Source: Clostridium sp. MCC353 (GTDB lineage Bacteria > Bacillota > Clostridia > Lachnospirales > Lachnospiraceae). Taken from it: DNA of 64,000 bases. A program made the position numbers and the translations under genes. Below, one piece after another: positions 1 through 8,131 of the stretch. Position 1 is the stretch's first letter. Each line of letters starts with the position of its first letter. The DNA is taken from the NCBI RefSeq assembly GCF_018785315.1, contig NZ_WQPN01000008.1:62001-126000 (forward strand), in the 5' to 3' direction. The notes under the pieces were generated by a model. It saw only the letters and a list, made by a program, of their open reading frames with translations, was not told where the DNA came from and ran no database searches.

Positions 1-2
1 AG

Positions 3-227
3 AGGACTTTATTTTCTCCTGTGGATATCCAGAAAGTCCTTCCCGGAGGCGATAAAAAGGAGATTGAAGAGGAAGCGGAGCGGATGATCCGGCTGTTTGC
101 AAAAGGCGGAGGCCTGATAGCCGGTGATTACATGGATTATCCGACCATTCAAGTGAAAGAGGAGTGGGCCGGATGGGCGAGAGCTGTATTCATGGAAAAG
201 GGATGGAGCGGAAATGAAAAGGTTTGA
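3..227 (+). CDS. URO-D family protein, C-terminal end only
   Basis: This frame is open from the left edge and ends at a TGA, so only about 74 C-terminal residues are visible. The motif VDIQKVLPGG followed by a basic/acidic helix and FAKGGGLIAGDY matches the end of the uroporphyrinogen decarboxylase fold (the usual 'GTPEEV..GGG(Y)I' tail). Family members outside haem synthesis are often corrinoid-dependent methyltransferases or proteins of unknown role in sugar loci. The end overlaps the start of the beta-mannosidase by 14 bases, so the two are cotranscribed. The role in this locus is unknown. Confidence 0.6.
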   Translation, partial: RTLFSPVDIQKVLPGGDKKEIEEEAERMIRLFAKGGGLIAGDYMDYPTIQVKEEWAGWARAVFMEKGWSGNEKV

Positions 228-2631
228 GTTAAATGGGATTTGGTCCATGAGGGAGGCAGGAACGGACCTGGAAGTGCCTGCCGGAATTCCAGGTTCTGTC
301 TATTCTGCATATCTGGAAGCAGGTATGATGGAAGACCCTTATTACAGGGATAATGAGCTGAAAGCGCTTAAAATGATGGAAAAAGATTATCTGTTTACAC
401 GCCGGTTCGCCCTGGACAGGAAATTCATAGATAGTGGAAAGCTTCTCCTTCATGCGGAAGGGCTGGATACAGTCTGCCGGATATTCATAAACGCGGCAGA
501 AGCGGGGCAGGCGGACAACATGCACCGCATATGGGAATTTGACGTCTCATCGATGGTGAAAGAAGGGGAAAATGAGATTTCTATCCTGTTTCTTTCGCCT
601 ACCCGGTGGATACAGGATGCGGTCAACCGGGATGAGATTGGAGGCAGCTATCATGCCATGCACGGATTTCCTCATATGAGAAAGGCGCACTGTATGTTCG
701 GATGGGATTGGGGCCCCCGCCTGCCTGATGCCGGAATTTGGAGGGATATCTGCATTCTGGCTGTGGATAGTTCCAGAATCCTTAACTTTTCCATCCGGCA
801 GAAGCATTATGAAGATGGGAGTGTGGAGCTGGAGGTTTCAGTGGAGCAGTCGGGCGGAGCAGATGTGGAGATCACCGTCACAGACCCGGACGGGCTAAAG
901 CATGACATGGTATGTGAAAAGCCGTATTGGGTTGAGAATCCCAGGCTTTGGTGGCCCAACGGTTATGGTGAACAGCCGCTCTATACCGTGGAAACCAGGC
1001 TATGGGAAAATGGAGTAATAGCGGATTATTCGGTGAAGAGAATCGGGCTCAGGACTTTAAATGTGAGGCGTGAAAAAGATGAGTGGGGAGAGAGTTTTGC
1101 CCAGTGCGCCAACGGCACCGCCTATTTCGCTATGGGCGCTGATTATATACCTGAGGATAACTTGTTCTCCAGAATCACACCTGAGAGGACGAGAACGCTT
1201 TTAAAACGGTGTGCGGCCGCTAATTTTAACACAATACGGGTGTGGGGCGGAGGGTATTACCCCGATGATTATTTTTATGATATCTGCGATGAACTGGGGC
1301 TGGTGGTGTGGCAGGATTTTATGTTTGCTTGTGCCAATTACCATTTGACCGGGGCGTTTGCGGCAAATATAAGAGCGGAGTTTATAGACAATGTGAAACG
1401 TCTGCGGCATCATGCGTCCCTGGGGCTGTGGTGCGGCAACAATGAGATGGAAATGTTTCAGGCTCAGGGAGAGTATGGGGGAAATGCAAAAACGCGTTCT
1501 GACTATATCAGGATGTTCGAACACATCATTCCCGAGGTGTTGGAGGAGTATGATCCGGATACCTGTTACTGGCCTGCCTCCCCTTCCAGCGGAGGCGGAT
1601 TCGACGAACCCAACGCCCCGGACCGGGGGGACGTGCACTATTGGGATGTATGGCATGGGGAGAAGCCATTTACGGAATACAGGAAATTTTTCTTCCGGTA
1701 TGTTTCAGAATTCGGGTTCCAGTCATTTCCTTGCATGAAGACTATAGAATCGTTTACCCTGCCTGAGGACCGCAACATATTCTCCCGGGTGATGGAGATG
1801 CATCAGAGAAATGAAGGGGCTAATGGGAAGATCATGAAGTATCTGTCCCAGACATTCCTGTATCCTAAGGGGCTGGAGAACCTGACCTATGCCTCCCAGA
1901 TCCTTCAGGCAGAGGCGATCCGGTATGGAGTGGAACACTGGCGCAGAAACAGGGGAAGATGTATGGGAGCCGTATTCTGGCAGTTAAATGATATCTGGCC
2001 GGTGGCGTCCTGGTCCTCAATCGACTATTACGGGCGGTTAAAAGCTCTTCATTACTATGCAAAGCGCTTTTTTGCGCCTGTGCTCTTATCCTGTGAAGAG
2101 ACGGGGGAAACCACCAAACGGGTATCTGTTGTCACGGAACCGTCTGCAATCGAGACTTCTGTCCGTTTTTCCGTATCTAATGAGACGATGAAACCAGTGA
2201 AAGCCAGCGTGTTCTGGCAGCTTAGAGAGAACACAGGCAGGGTGCTGGAGGCCGGAGCTTTTGGAATCGATGTCCCGGCGCTGGAGAGCTGTTGGCACCC
2301 TAAAATGGAATTTGCCGGAGTTGATTTTTTGTGCCAATACCTCAGCTATCAGCTCGTCCTGGATGGAAGAACGTATTCGGACGGCACGATACTATTTACA
2401 GCGCCAAAACATTTTCAATTTTTGCATCCTGAACTGAACTGGAGGCTGGAGGGCAGAAAACTGATCGTATCATCGGACTGCTATGCAAAATCTGTAGAAA
2501 TTCAGGCAGAGGGAGAGGAATGCGTGTTCAGTGATAATTATTTTGACTTAAACGGCGGTGAAAAAACAGTGGAGATTCTGGAGGGCAGGCCGGATACATT
2601 CCGGCTTAGGAGCGTATATGATATCCGCTAG
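214..2631 (+). CDS. beta-mannosidase, glycoside hydrolase family 2
   Basis: An 805-residue GH2 enzyme that should release terminal beta-mannose, such as the Man-beta-1,4-GlcNAc bond of N-glycan cores. The N-terminal jelly-roll region begins FELNGIWSMREAG, and IPGSVYSAYLEAGMMEDPYY is typical of beta-mannosidases. The catalytic acid lies in CGNNEMEM (E about 411) and the nucleophile in SEFGFQSFP (E about 499). No signal peptide is visible, so it is probably cytoplasmic. The ATG overlaps the upstream URO-D gene, and nagB and nagA follow directly. That order suggests imported Man-GlcNAc disaccharides are split here and the GlcNAc is passed to NagA/NagB. The exact substrate is inferred. Confidence 0.88.
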   Translation: MKRFELNGIWSMREAGTDLEVPAGIPGSVYSAYLEAGMMEDPYYRDNELKALKMMEKDYLFTRRFALDRKFIDSGKLLLHAEGLDTVCRIFINAAEAGQADNMHRIWEFDVSSMVKEGENEISILFLSPTRWIQDAVNRDEIGGSYHAMHGFPHMRKAHCMFGWDWGPRLPDAGIWRDICILAVDSSRILNFSIRQKHYEDGSVELEVSVEQSGGADVEITVTDPDGLKHDMVCEKPYWVENPRLWWPNGYGEQPLYTVETRLWENGVIADYSVKRIGLRTLNVRREKDEWGESFAQCANGTAYFAMGADYIPEDNLFSRITPERTRTLLKRCAAANFNTIRVWGGGYYPDDYFYDICDELGLVVWQDFMFACANYHLTGAFAANIRAEFIDNVKRLRHHASLGLWCGNNEMEMFQAQGEYGGNAKTRSDYIRMFEHIIPEVLEEYDPDTCYWPASPSSGGGFDEPNAPDRGDVHYWDVWHGEKPFTEYRKFFFRYVSEFGFQSFPCMKTIESFTLPEDRNIFSRVMEMHQRNEGANGKIMKYLSQTFLYPKGLENLTYASQILQAEAIRYGVEHWRRNRGRCMGAVFWQLNDIWPVASWSSIDYYGRLKALHYYAKRFFAPVLLSCEETGETTKRVSVVTEPSAIETSVRFSVSNETMKPVKASVFWQLRENTGRVLEAGAFGIDVPALESCWHPKMEFAGVDFLCQYLSYQLVLDGRTYSDGTILFTAPKHFQFLHPELNWRLEGRKLIVSSDCYAKSVEIQAEGEECVFSDNYFDLNGGEKTVEILEGRPDTFRLRSVYDIR

Positions 2632-2690
2632 AGGTGTCTGAAGGACTGATGCTGAGGCAGTATAATTCTATAAATAGGAGAAAATGGAAA

Positions 2691-3446
2691 ATGACGGAAC
2701 GAAAATATGGGGAATTAGAAGTTAAAATATTTGAAACCAGAGAGGAACTTGGCCGGAAGGCGGCGGAGGATGCCGCCGCCTGCATACTGGATTGTCTGAA
2801 GGAGAAGGAAACGATCAGCTGTATCTTTGCAGCGGCTCCATCGCAGAATGAATTTTTGAAGACTTTAGCTGAGTGGAAAGGCATTCCATGGGAGCGGATC
2901 AACGCTTTTCATATGGACGAATATATCGGCCTCAAGCAGAAGGACAGCCGTTCTTTCAGTGGATTTTTATCCCGGGCCATATTTGACAGAGCACCTTTCA
3001 GGAGCGTGAATCTGCTGGACGGCATGGCAAAGCCGGAAGAAGAGTGCGGCAGATATTCAGAGCTTCTGGAACAATATCCGGCAGATATCGTGTTTATGGG
3101 AGTTGGGGAAAATGGACATATCGCCTTTAACGATCCAGGAGCTGCTGATTTTAAGGATCCCAGACTGGTAAAGATAGTGGAGCTGGAAGAGTTATGCAGG
3201 CGGCAGCAGGTGAATGACGGCTGTTTTGAAACCCTTGATCAGGTGCCTGAGAGGGCTCTGACTGTAACGGTTCCTGCTCTGACAGCCCCGCGCCATCTGT
3301 TCTGTATGGTGCCGAATGAGAGAAAAGCAGAGGCAGTGAGCCGGATGCTGAACGGGGATATTGATGAAGCGTGTCCGGCCAGTATTTTGAGAAGGAAGGC
3401 CGGAGCAAAGCTCTATCTGGATGAGGGAAGCGCATCGAAATTGTAA
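2691..3446 (+). CDS. nagB: glucosamine-6-phosphate deaminase
   Basis: This 251-residue protein converts glucosamine-6-phosphate to fructose-6-phosphate and ammonia in the cytoplasm. WERINAFHMDEYIG and FMGVGENGHIAFNDPG (about residues 137-150) are the diagnostic NagB substrate and active-site segments. An open frame extends upstream to a GTG at 2634. I chose the ATG at 2691 because AGGAG lies at 2676-2680 and the homologous sequence starts there. nagA follows 18 bases downstream, giving the usual GlcNAc-6-P to Fru-6-P pair. The length is near that of short NagB proteins. Confidence 0.9.
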   Translation: MTERKYGELEVKIFETREELGRKAAEDAAACILDCLKEKETISCIFAAAPSQNEFLKTLAEWKGIPWERINAFHMDEYIGLKQKDSRSFSGFLSRAIFDRAPFRSVNLLDGMAKPEEECGRYSELLEQYPADIVFMGVGENGHIAFNDPGAADFKDPRLVKIVELEELCRRQQVNDGCFETLDQVPERALTVTVPALTAPRHLFCMVPNERKAEAVSRMLNGDIDEACPASILRRKAGAKLYLDEGSASKL

Positions 3447-3464
3447 TCAGGAGAGAGGCTGAAC

Positions 3465-4643
3465 ATGAGAAAAATTCTTTTTAAGAATGCCAGAATCATC
3501 ACGCCCACAGGCATCACGCCTGGAGAACTTCTGACAGTTGGGGACCGGATCGGAAAAATCGTGTTTGATGGTAGGATAGATGATGCCGCAGATGAGACGA
3601 CAGACGTCAGGGGAAATTATCTGTCTCCCGGGTTTATCGACATCCATACCCATGGTGCAGGCGGCTCTGATTTCATGGATGGTACGTTGGAGGATATCTA
3701 TCAGGCTTGCCGCATGCATTTGGCGCACGGGACTACATCCATCCTGCCCACCACGCTGGCCAGTACCAGAGAATCGCTGATGAGCTGTTTGGAGCTGTTC
3801 AACCAGGTGGAAATGAAGAAGAGAGGGCTCAGTACCATCCTTGGACTCCATCTGGAGGGGCCTTATTTCTCGTATGAACAGAGAGGAGCCCAGAGCCCAG
3901 AGCATTTGAGAAATCCGGACAGAGAAGAATATCTGGAAGCGTTAAAGCGTACGGACCGAATCAAAAGGTGGTCCTTTGCCGTGGAATTGGATGGAGCGGA
4001 TGAGTTCCTTAATGTGCTGAAAGAGCATAAAATCGTCAGTTCCCTGGCCCATTCTGACGCCGACTGCGGCCAGGTGATGAGAGCCTATGAGAACGGGATG
4101 ACGGCGTTAACTCATTTTTATTCAGCTATGACCGGAGTGAGGCGGGTGAACGCTTACCGGGCAGCAGGCGCGGTGGAAGCCGGCTATCTGCTGGACGATC
4201 TTTATGTGGAGGTGATTGCCGACGGCAGACATCTGCCCAAAGAACTTTTACAGCTAATCTATAAAGTGAAGGGCGCGGACCGCATTTGTCTGGTGACAGA
4301 TTCCATGCGGGCGGCGGGAATGCCAGATGGGGAATCCGTGCTGGGGAGCCGGAATGGAGGTATGAAGGTGATCGTTGAAGATGGTGTGGCAAAACTCTGT
4401 GACAGAAGCGCATTTGCCGGCAGCGTGGCTACTGCCGACCGGCTGGTGCGTACCATGTACCGGTTGACGGATGCTCCGCTCCATGAAGTTGTGAAGATGA
4501 TGACGCTGACACCGGCTAAGCTGATGAAAATAGATGCCCAAACCGGATCGATAGCGGTTGGGAAAATGGCTGATCTGGTGGTCTTTGATGAGGAGATACG
4601 GATTGAGAAGGTTATGACGAGAGGGAACTGGATTTTGGAGTGA
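3465..4643 (+). CDS. nagA: N-acetylglucosamine-6-phosphate deacetylase, copy 1
   Basis: A 392-residue amidohydrolase that should deacetylate GlcNAc-6-phosphate for NagB. GFIDIHTHGAGG gives the first metal-binding HxH, HLEGPYF the conserved acidic ligand, and LVTDSMRAAG the catalytic Asp. The usual THLFNAM motif reads THFYSAM, so the Asn is replaced by Ser, and the following loop (TGVRRVNAY) differs from copy 2 at 16189. It may therefore act on a related acetylated sugar phosphate. It is cotranscribed with nagB and ends just before a long hairpin. Confidence 0.85.
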   Translation: MRKILFKNARIITPTGITPGELLTVGDRIGKIVFDGRIDDAADETTDVRGNYLSPGFIDIHTHGAGGSDFMDGTLEDIYQACRMHLAHGTTSILPTTLASTRESLMSCLELFNQVEMKKRGLSTILGLHLEGPYFSYEQRGAQSPEHLRNPDREEYLEALKRTDRIKRWSFAVELDGADEFLNVLKEHKIVSSLAHSDADCGQVMRAYENGMTALTHFYSAMTGVRRVNAYRAAGAVEAGYLLDDLYVEVIADGRHLPKELLQLIYKVKGADRICLVTDSMRAAGMPDGESVLGSRNGGMKVIVEDGVAKLCDRSAFAGSVATADRLVRTMYRLTDAPLHEVVKMMTLTPAKLMKIDAQTGSIAVGKMADLVVFDEEIRIEKVMTRGNWILE

Positions 4644-4651
4644 GTGAGGTT

Positions 4652-4717
4652 TTTAACATAAAGGGTGACATAAAGGGTGAAGGCATTTTCGAAAATGCCT
4701 TCACCCTTTATGTTAAA
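4652..4717 (+). terminator. perfect long hairpin after nagA with a duplicated left arm
   Basis: Bases 4668-4690 and 4691-4713 are perfectly complementary, a 23-bp stem with essentially no loop. The left arm motif CATAAAGGGTGA is duplicated directly (about 4657-4668 and 4669-4680), so the right arm can pair with either copy (4652-4668 with 4701-4717). No long T run follows. It separates the nagBA operon from the next promoter and probably ends or stabilises the nagA transcript. A small mobile palindromic element is an alternative. Confidence 0.5.
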
Positions 4718-4743
4718 GTCCCAGGCTATTTACATTAAATGGC

Positions 4744-4805
4744 TTGACGCATGATATAAAAAGTTATATTATATAGTTATGTAATAAAGTAACGAAACTA
4801 TATAA
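4744..4805 (+). promoter_or_regulatory. strong sigma-70-type promoter with operator-like inverted repeat
   Basis: The -35 is TTGACG (4744-4749), followed by a 17-bp spacer and the -10 TATTAT (4767-4772). An inverted repeat TTATATAGTT / AACTATATAA (4769-4778 and 4796-4805) overlaps the -10 and the initiation region, where a repressor would block polymerase. The ROK protein at 8132 is a candidate binder by context only. Confidence 0.6.
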
Positions 4806-4826
4806 CACAACAAAGGAGGAAGTATC

Positions 4827-5987
4827 ATGAAAAAATGTTTTAAGCTTCTAGCAGCCACCGCCTTAACCGCCGCCATGCTCTCAGGCTGTGCAAACCAGGC
4901 CAAAGTTGAGCCAAAGGAAACGCCCGCCCCTCAAACTGAAAAGCAGACAGAGGCCCCGGCCGCCGCTGCTTCTGAGGAGAAGAAAACAGAAGCTGATAAG
5001 TCTGCGGAATCGGAAACGAAAAAAGAGGCAGAATCGGAAAACGCCGCCAAAACAGAATACGAACCCGTTCACCTGAGAGTGGCCTACATGCCCAATATGG
5101 GAAGCGCATCAGCGATCATCGCGGCCCGTGACGGCGGATATTTTGACAAGGTGGGGATCACCGTGGATTTAGTCCAGTTCCAGGGCGGGCCTGCGGAGAT
5201 TGCGGCCATGGCGTCGGGGGACATTGACATATCCCAGATCGGCCATGGCGCGCACGCGCTTTGCATTGAAGGGCAGGCGCAGATATTTGGCCTGGACCTT
5301 TATGGAAAGTCGGATGAAGTCATGGCCAATAAAGAGAAGGGAATTGAGAAAATTGAGGATTTGAAAGGCAAGACGGTAGCAGTGACCGCCGGCACTTCTT
5401 CAGAGATCGTGCTGGATCTGGCCCTTCAGAAGGCGGGCATGACCCGTGATGACATGGAACTGGTGGAAATGGACGCCAACGGCGCGGTTACGGCCATGAT
5501 AAGCGGGAAAGTGGATGCCTGCGCCACCTGGTCCCCCAGCACCAACATCATTCGTGAGAAAATGGGCGATAACGTGATCGTGCTGGCTGGCAATGCGGAT
5601 TTCTTCGACCAGGTCGCATTTCCGGGAAGCTTTATCGTGACCGAGGCATTTGCGAAGGACAACCACGATGCCATTGTGCGGTTCTACGGTGCGGTTCTGA
5701 AAGCCATGGATTACAGAAAAGAAAATGTGGAAGAAGTATGCAGGTGGCTGGCGAAAGAGATCGAGGCGGATCCGGAAACCATCATTGCCACCAAAGACAA
5801 CTATGAGTGGCTGACTGCCAAAGATGTGGAAGAAGGGCTGGCCGACGGATCCATCAAGAACTGTTATGAGAGCCAGCAGCAGGTATTCATCGATTCGGAG
5901 CGCATCAAGGAGAAAGTGCCTGTGGAAGACTATGTGATGTTCGATGTGATGGGCGAAGCGCTGGAGTTATATAAGACCATTGAATAA
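4827..5987 (+). CDS. ABC transporter substrate-binding lipoprotein, NMT1/SsuA-like
   Basis: The 386-residue protein starts with a lipoprotein signal peptide whose lipobox is LSGC (Cys21). A low-complexity Pro/Glu/Lys/Ala linker runs to about residue 73. The binding domain follows: VRVAYMPN-like start (LRVAYMPNMGSAS), GGYFDKVGI, QFQGGPAEIAAMASGDIDI, as in the nitrate/sulfonate/taurine and thiamine-precursor binding family. It should sit outside the membrane and deliver a small ligand to an ABC permease, but no permease or ATPase gene is nearby, so it is an orphan here. It has its own strong promoter. Its place before a sugar epimerase is unexpected and the ligand is unknown. Confidence 0.82.
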   Translation: MKKCFKLLAATALTAAMLSGCANQAKVEPKETPAPQTEKQTEAPAAAASEEKKTEADKSAESETKKEAESENAAKTEYEPVHLRVAYMPNMGSASAIIAARDGGYFDKVGITVDLVQFQGGPAEIAAMASGDIDISQIGHGAHALCIEGQAQIFGLDLYGKSDEVMANKEKGIEKIEDLKGKTVAVTAGTSSEIVLDLALQKAGMTRDDMELVEMDANGAVTAMISGKVDACATWSPSTNIIREKMGDNVIVLAGNADFFDQVAFPGSFIVTEAFAKDNHDAIVRFYGAVLKAMDYRKENVEEVCRWLAKEIEADPETIIATKDNYEWLTAKDVEEGLADGSIKNCYESQQQVFIDSERIKEKVPVEDYVMFDVMGEALELYKTIE

Positions 5988-5994
5988 GATAGAG

Positions 5995-6024
5995 GAAAGG
6001 GGTATCAGGGCTGATATCCCTTTC
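5995..6024 (+). other. intra-operon hairpin between lipoprotein and epimerase genes
   Basis: GAAAGGGGTATCA (5995-6007) pairs with TGATATCCCTTTC (6012-6024) across a 4-base loop, with one G-U pair. It lies between the lipoprotein stop (5987) and the preferred ATG of the epimerase (6049). It may set the ratio of the two proteins or stabilise the upstream mRNA. There is no T run, so it is not a classical terminator. Confidence 0.5.
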
Positions 6025-6048
6025 CACGTGAAGGGACGTAATTGGGCT

Positions 6049-7335
6049 ATGAGACAGGAAGAAGGACTTCTTTTAGAACGGAAGGAATATTACAGAAAGA
6101 CATTATTGGAAGATATTCTCCCATACTGGCTGGGGAAGACGGAGCCGGAGAGCGGCGGTTTTTACACGTGTTACAATGTGCTGGGCGACCGGCTTTTGTC
6201 AAAGGAAAAATATGTCTGGTCCCAGGGCAGATGTACCTGGATTTATTCAAAACTGGCCCGGGATGAAAGAATTTTGATGGATGAAAAAATGAGGGAATCA
6301 TGCAGGGAACTGGCCTTAAAAGGATGTGATTTCCTGGAAAAATACTGCATACTGCCGGGAGACCGGGCGGCATTTGTCCTGGATGAAAATAATCAGGCCA
6401 AAGTGGTGGAACCTTATCACAGCAAATCCATCAGTTCATTTGCGGACTGCTTTGCCGCCATGGGCCTGGCGGCGGCCGGTGCACTGGAACATAATGTGGG
6501 ACGGATCAAACGGGCTTTCCTGATGTTTGAACAGGTGGCAGAACAACTGAAAAATAATACATTCCGCACCGCGCCGGATGTGCTGCCCGAGGGCTGGCGC
6601 AGCCAGGCAGCCTATATGATTATGATTAACACTTCTTATGAGCTGGCCGATGCGTTGTCGGAAGCCGGAATGTTTGAAGAAGCCGAATCCGCCAGGGAAA
6701 TGTGCCGATACGCCATCAACATGGAACTGAACCATTTTTTGACGGAAGACATGGTTCTGCTGGAATGTCTGGGGCCTGATTTTGAAGAGCTGGACACCCT
6801 GTACGGACGGCATATTAACCCGGGCCATACGGAAGAATGCATGTGGTTTATCATTCAGGCCGCCAGATGGCTGGGGATGGAAGAGGCGGAAAGAACGGCG
6901 CTGGAAGTGATAAAGCATATCAGCCGCATGGGCTGGGATGAACGGTATGGCGGCATGTATTATTATCTGGACCGGGATGGGGGAGAGCCTGAGGGCGCCT
7001 TTTTTGAAGGGGAAAAGGAACTGGCAGAGGGGGCGCTCAGAGACTGGAGCAATAAAATGTGGTGGCCCAACCTGGAGACGGTCTATGCCTCTTTAATGGG
7101 GTATCTGGTCTGCGGGGATGAGAGGTGCCTGTATGAGTATAACAGATATCATGAATATACATTCCGCACATTTCCAAACCCAGACAAAGAGGTGGGCGAA
7201 TGGATTCAGATCAGGGACCGCCAGGGGCAGCCTGTGACGGGAACGGTGGGCGGCCGGCTTCCGGTGAAAGACCCTTACCACCTGATCAGGACGCTGATGC
7301 TGCTTGTGGATTTAATAAATGACGAGGTGGGGTAA
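6049..7335 (+). CDS. AGE-family sugar 2-epimerase
   Basis: About 428 residues of the (alpha/alpha)6-barrel N-acylglucosamine 2-epimerase family. YYRKTLLEDILPYWL, GGFYTCYNVLGD and KYVWSQGRCTWIYSKL match the N-terminal family blocks; INPGHTEECMWF and KMWWPNLETVYA carry the later conserved His/Glu and Trp region. Family members interconvert GlcNAc/ManNAc, or epimerise free mannose or cellobiose. A TTG at 5980 would extend the frame but has no ribosome site, so the ATG at 6049 with GAAGGGA upstream is preferred. The N-glycan-type context favours ManNAc or mannose as substrate; this is inference. Confidence 0.8.
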   Translation: MRQEEGLLLERKEYYRKTLLEDILPYWLGKTEPESGGFYTCYNVLGDRLLSKEKYVWSQGRCTWIYSKLARDERILMDEKMRESCRELALKGCDFLEKYCILPGDRAAFVLDENNQAKVVEPYHSKSISSFADCFAAMGLAAAGALEHNVGRIKRAFLMFEQVAEQLKNNTFRTAPDVLPEGWRSQAAYMIMINTSYELADALSEAGMFEEAESAREMCRYAINMELNHFLTEDMVLLECLGPDFEELDTLYGRHINPGHTEECMWFIIQAARWLGMEEAERTALEVIKHISRMGWDERYGGMYYYLDRDGGEPEGAFFEGEKELAEGALRDWSNKMWWPNLETVYASLMGYLVCGDERCLYEYNRYHEYTFRTFPNPDKEVGEWIQIRDRQGQPVTGTVGGRLPVKDPYHLIRTLMLLVDLINDEVG

Positions 7336-7361
7336 AAATATCCTGTCCATCCGCCCTTTAT

Positions 7362-7390
7362 TTGCCCTATGCCCTGTAAATTGATATAAT
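7362..7390 (+). promoter_or_regulatory. promoter of the unknown 7421 gene
   Basis: TTGCCC (7362-7367), a 17-bp spacer and a perfect TATAAT (7385-7390) lie 31 bases ahead of the start codon. The short gap between the epimerase stop and this site holds nothing else I can recognise. Confidence 0.6.
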
Positions 7391-7420
7391 CTAAGAAAAG
7401 GCTGGTGAGGTGCAGGGCTT

Positions 7421-8077
7421 ATGTACAACAGGATAGAGATAGGGATGGCGGATACGCCATATCATTACCGGCAGTATATGTGGTTTATTGACGGGAAACC
7501 GCTGACAGCTTATCTGGAAGAGATGGTGAAGGCAGAGGGATATGAACGGCTTTATGTATATGGCGGCACCATGTCCGGGCTTTGTCCGGCGGGAAGCGGC
7601 CATATGCTGTTTGCATATGAGAGGGAATTTGTATGGAGATTATTTGATGAGGAAGAGGCTGTCTGCGTTCCCGTTTTGATCTGTGAAGACGATTTGGATT
7701 TAAGCTGCATCGTAGTTGTGGTGAAAGTCCGCAAGACGGAGAATGCGGTTTACTGGGATTATTTGGGGCTTTTAAATCATTGGGATGAAAAAACGGCGGA
7801 AAAATACGGAATCATTTGGACAGAGGCTTATACGGAAGAGGACTGGCTGGAATACGGGGAAACTCTGGCCTGGGAGCGCCCGGGAAGTTCCCTGTGGAGG
7901 CAGTGGACCGGTTTGCATTGGGAGGAGGAGCAGAGAAGAAGGTATCAAAACTTTGTGGCGCCCTATCTGAGGACGGAGGGCTGTTCGGAAAAGATCGGAA
8001 CTCTGAATTTCTGCTTTGACCGTCAGGAATATGAAAAATGTGTGAAACAGGCCGGAGAATTATTTGGAAATCTATGA
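7421..8077 (+). CDS. hypothetical protein, 218 residues
   Basis: I do not recognise this family. It is a soluble acidic protein without signal peptide or membrane segment. It is rich in aromatic residues (YHYRQYMWFIDG, WRQWTGLHW), and its central strand is very hydrophobic (LSCIVVVVKV) and flanked by acidic stretches. A GGTGAGG site precedes the ATG and it has its own consensus promoter. Its stop codon lies inside the -10 region of the ROK gene, so it sits tightly against the regulator but on a separate unit. Composition matches the core neighbours, which argues for a real resident gene. Confidence 0.65.
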   Translation: MYNRIEIGMADTPYHYRQYMWFIDGKPLTAYLEEMVKAEGYERLYVYGGTMSGLCPAGSGHMLFAYEREFVWRLFDEEEAVCVPVLICEDDLDLSCIVVVVKVRKTENAVYWDYLGLLNHWDEKTAEKYGIIWTEAYTEEDWLEYGETLAWERPGSSLWRQWTGLHWEEEQRRRYQNFVAPYLRTEGCSEKIGTLNFCFDRQEYEKCVKQAGELFGNL

Positions 8078-8103
8078 TATAATGGTAACAGTCAGACGGT
8101 TAC
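8075..8103 (+). promoter_or_regulatory. extended -10 promoter and possible autoregulatory operator of the ROK gene
   Basis: TGATATAAT (8075-8083) is an extended -10 element that overlaps the preceding stop codon; no good -35 is visible. Directly downstream GTAAC (8085-8089) and GTTAC (8099-8103) form an inverted repeat spaced by nine bases, in the right place for repression by the ROK protein. The operator role is inference. Confidence 0.45.
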
Positions 8104-8131
8104 ATATATATTCATAAAAGAGGAAAGATCT

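Noticed and set aside
2634-2690. Upstream GTG start for nagB
   Set aside because: No ribosome site, and the extra 19 residues are not typical of NagB; the ATG at 2691 has AGGAG.
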